DNA of 64,000 nt, taken from the NCBI RefSeq assembly GCF_032062135.1, contig NC_092859.1, positions 70,150,115 to 70,214,114 of the forward strand, read 5' to 3'. The position numbers were made by a program, and so were the translations under genes. A model generated the notes under the pieces. That model ran no database searches and had not been told where the DNA came from. It worked only from the letters and a program-made list of their open reading frames with translations. Shown here piece by piece: positions 61,937 through 64,000 of this stretch. Every line of letters begins with the position of its first letter. Position 1 is the first letter of the stretch. The stretch comes from Pyxicephalus adspersus (taxonomy: Eukaryota; Chordata; Amphibia; Anura; Pyxicephalidae).

Positions 61937-63858
61937 TATGTCAGAGAATAGCCAATCAGAAGCATGCCAGCAAAATCATGTACATCTGCAAGTGTTATGG
62001 GGGGATGCCCTATTTCACTTTGTGAATGAGCAGGAATTGGTAAGTAATCACGGATTTCTTCTTTACCTAAGTTTTATTAAAGATGCCATCTTTCAAGATT
62101 CTTCAGGCTTTACACATCTTTATGCATCTTTCACAACTTACATTAGCCAATACATGATATCATTACAGTCCAAACTAAATGCATTAATGAACTAGCACTG
62201 TACAACACTGACAACTCAGCCACAACTTTTCTTAATGTTAGAGCACCATCTAGTGGTGAAATAGATAAATACTGCAATGGTGCTATAGCAGTGTGAAGGC
62301 AATGAAGGTGATAAAGGTACTGTGAACAAATGTAAGAAGCTTTCTTTGTGGACTTCTTTGAGGCCATTCAAATGCAGCATATAGGTATAAAGAACAGGAA
62401 GGACCTTTTATGCATCTAAAAATTGTATGTTGATACCTCAGACAGACACACACAGATTCATGTTTTTCTCATCAAGTGAGTTAATATTGAAATAACAGTG
62501 GTTTCCTAGATGCTCTTGATAATAATATGATCTGTCGAGAGTTCTGCTATCTGGCCCAGTAAATAATAACCTGAAAGATCAGTGTTTCTCAGGATGCCTT
62601 CAGATGTTGCTAGGGGTGCAATGAGCAGTTTGTTACTCAGTTAAAAACTTAGATAACAATGAACTTTTTAATATATATATATATTGATTTTACTGCATGG
62701 TCCTATTGCGGAGCATTTGAACTGCAAACAAATTCCAACCAGTGCAGCCTATTCTTGTCATTTGTTTTTGCATTAGAACCCATGTGTTTAGGTTTCACAT
62801 CATTTGAAAAGAATATGCCGTGTTTTGTAACTATGACAACGGTGGAGCTTTTCTGTGCACATTTTGCATATAGAATTCTCAAAAATCTAATTTTACCCCT
62901 ATTGTATTGGTGTAAACTACTTTCCTTCTCTTCTGCAGTTTTCTCTATTTACAATGCTGGAACTAATCAGATCATTTCAGCAGACAAGACCTTCCACTCA
63001 GCATTTCTAAGGTAGGAAATATCTGCAAGAAATAGGAATCCAGGTGTCAGTTTCAACAGAAATAGCAATTCTATGCTAAAATCCTTACAATGTAAATAAC
63101 TAGAAGATTATTTAAAATTGGAGTTAACTCAAATAAAAGGTCTTGTTACCATGGAAACACTGGAACAATTTTGTACTTTTTATGTAAAGAACTCACCCAG
63201 AAATAATATTTCAGTAACATTTATAACATTTTAAATATAGTGGCTGTTGAGTTTTCCCTTGCAGTTTCTGCAATCCAAGTGTCAGCAAGTGTTCAAGCAA
63301 CAATGAGTGAAACGTGTTATAAATTATGGGAATGATTTGCCAGTGATTTTATGGAGAATCTTTAATAAATTGTCCATTTTCTTTATATGGGTGCTACAGA
63401 GAATAGTGCTACAAAGAATCGGCATTTTACTACATATGTTCTACATTCCAATGTACATTGAGTCAGCAGCAATAATCACAGCAGCAGTTGTGTTTTATTG
63501 TACAAAATGATTTGAGATGAGATGAGATCAATGAGAAGAGTGGGACTTTGAAATGTGTCCATCACTAGTCAGTCTCTGCTTGCAGAGAAAAGCAGTATTG
63601 TTAATCTTCTGAATAATAATTTCAGAATTTTCATTAGTTTGTCCTAATGGTAAATGACAACAAGTCTGCTTTCATGATTATCCAATAACGTTGAAGAATC
63701 TTAGAATTTTAATAATAAATTAAGTTTACTACTTCACGCTTCACGTTAAATGGAGTGGGCTGTGTACCCAATGGGCTTTAATGTTTGAAAGAATTACTTG
63801 GCTTTGCTGTTTATTGACAGGCAGAAGTATTTGGTCCAGTCAGGGTTTGCCTGTCTCC
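61937..63858. other. No gene recognised
   Basis: The frame at 62659-63015 (118 codons) is hydrophobic with no recognised domain and no supporting splice context. Confidence 0.5.
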
Positions 63859-64000
63859 TTAACCTCCCTGGCAGTCTGATTATTTTTAAGTCAAAAGCAG
63901 TACATTGTTTTGCATGGAAATTTGTTGTTTAATAGTGTAGGCCTGTAATTCTTAGGAATAGCTCCCAGGTATGTGAATAATAATAAAAATAAATCATTAT
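63859..64000. mobile_element. TTAA-type MITE family B, cut by window end
   Basis: TTAACCTCCCTGGCAGTCTG, then TTTTGCATGGAAATTTG and AATTCTTAGGAATAGCTC. It has the same layout and orientation as 29895 and 36169. Confidence 0.65.

Noticed and set aside
1..64000. CRISPR arrays, operons, prokaryotic promoters or terminators
   Set aside because: The sequence is vertebrate nuclear DNA with spliced exons and vertebrate transposons; none of these applies.
1..64000. tRNA, rRNA or snRNA genes
   Set aside because: None was recognised; the only box A/B-like signals seen belong to the SINE at 8953-9516.
40000..64000. Exons of the human UBTD2 neighbour SH3PXD2B
   Set aside because: In human it lies upstream of UBTD2, but no SH3 or PX domain coding sequence was seen in this window.

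Overview
The window is a piece of a vertebrate chromosome, most likely from a frog. The one cellular gene I recognise is a vertebrate UBTD2 orthologue. The rest is interspersed repeats: L1, L2 and Penelope-like retroelements, a tRNA-derived SINE, mariner/Tc1 and many short TTAA- or TA-flanked inverted-repeat elements. This repeat set resembles amphibian genomes; that assignment is inference, because no search could be run. One assembly gap of 456 N lies at 41340-41795.

Gene content. UBTD2 (ubiquitin domain-containing protein 2) lies on the minus strand across about 34 kb. Its coding exons are 39693-39762 (residues 1-23 plus one base), 23344-23580 (residues 24-102) and 5935-6332 (residues 103-234). 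All four splice sites are canonical, both introns are phase 1, and the joined frame gives 234 residues with no disruption. Exon 1 lies in a CpG-rich segment (about 39.5-40.1 kb) that carries a perfect CRE, a near-CRE and an inverted CCAAT box. No exon of a neighbouring gene was recognised in 1-5.9 kb or 40-64 kb.

Layout. 1-5.9 kb: flank downstream of the gene with several palindromic MITEs, a 54-57 bp tandem repeat and a Tc1 end. 6.3-23.3 kb: intron 2, with an L1 3' end, a SINE split by an L2 tail, an L2 fragment and a nearly full-length minus-strand L1 (14.9-19.8 kb). 23.6-39.7 kb: intron 1, with a plus-strand L1 (25.4-27.5 kb), a minus-strand L1 fragment, a hAT-type MITE with target-site duplication and TTAA-flanked MITEs. 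40-64 kb: upstream flank with an L2 LINE carrying nested insertions, an 82-bp tandem array, a mariner relic, an 18-bp minisatellite, an L1 ORF1 piece, a Penelope-like relic and more MITEs.

Every transposon reading frame I could identify is broken by stops, frameshifts or deletions, so none looks autonomous. I did not find an undescribed biological system. The points most worth a second look are the nested insertions, the 3' tail shared by the SINE and the L2 LINE, the inverted MITE pair flanking the UBTD2 promoter, and the palindromic or tandem arrays.
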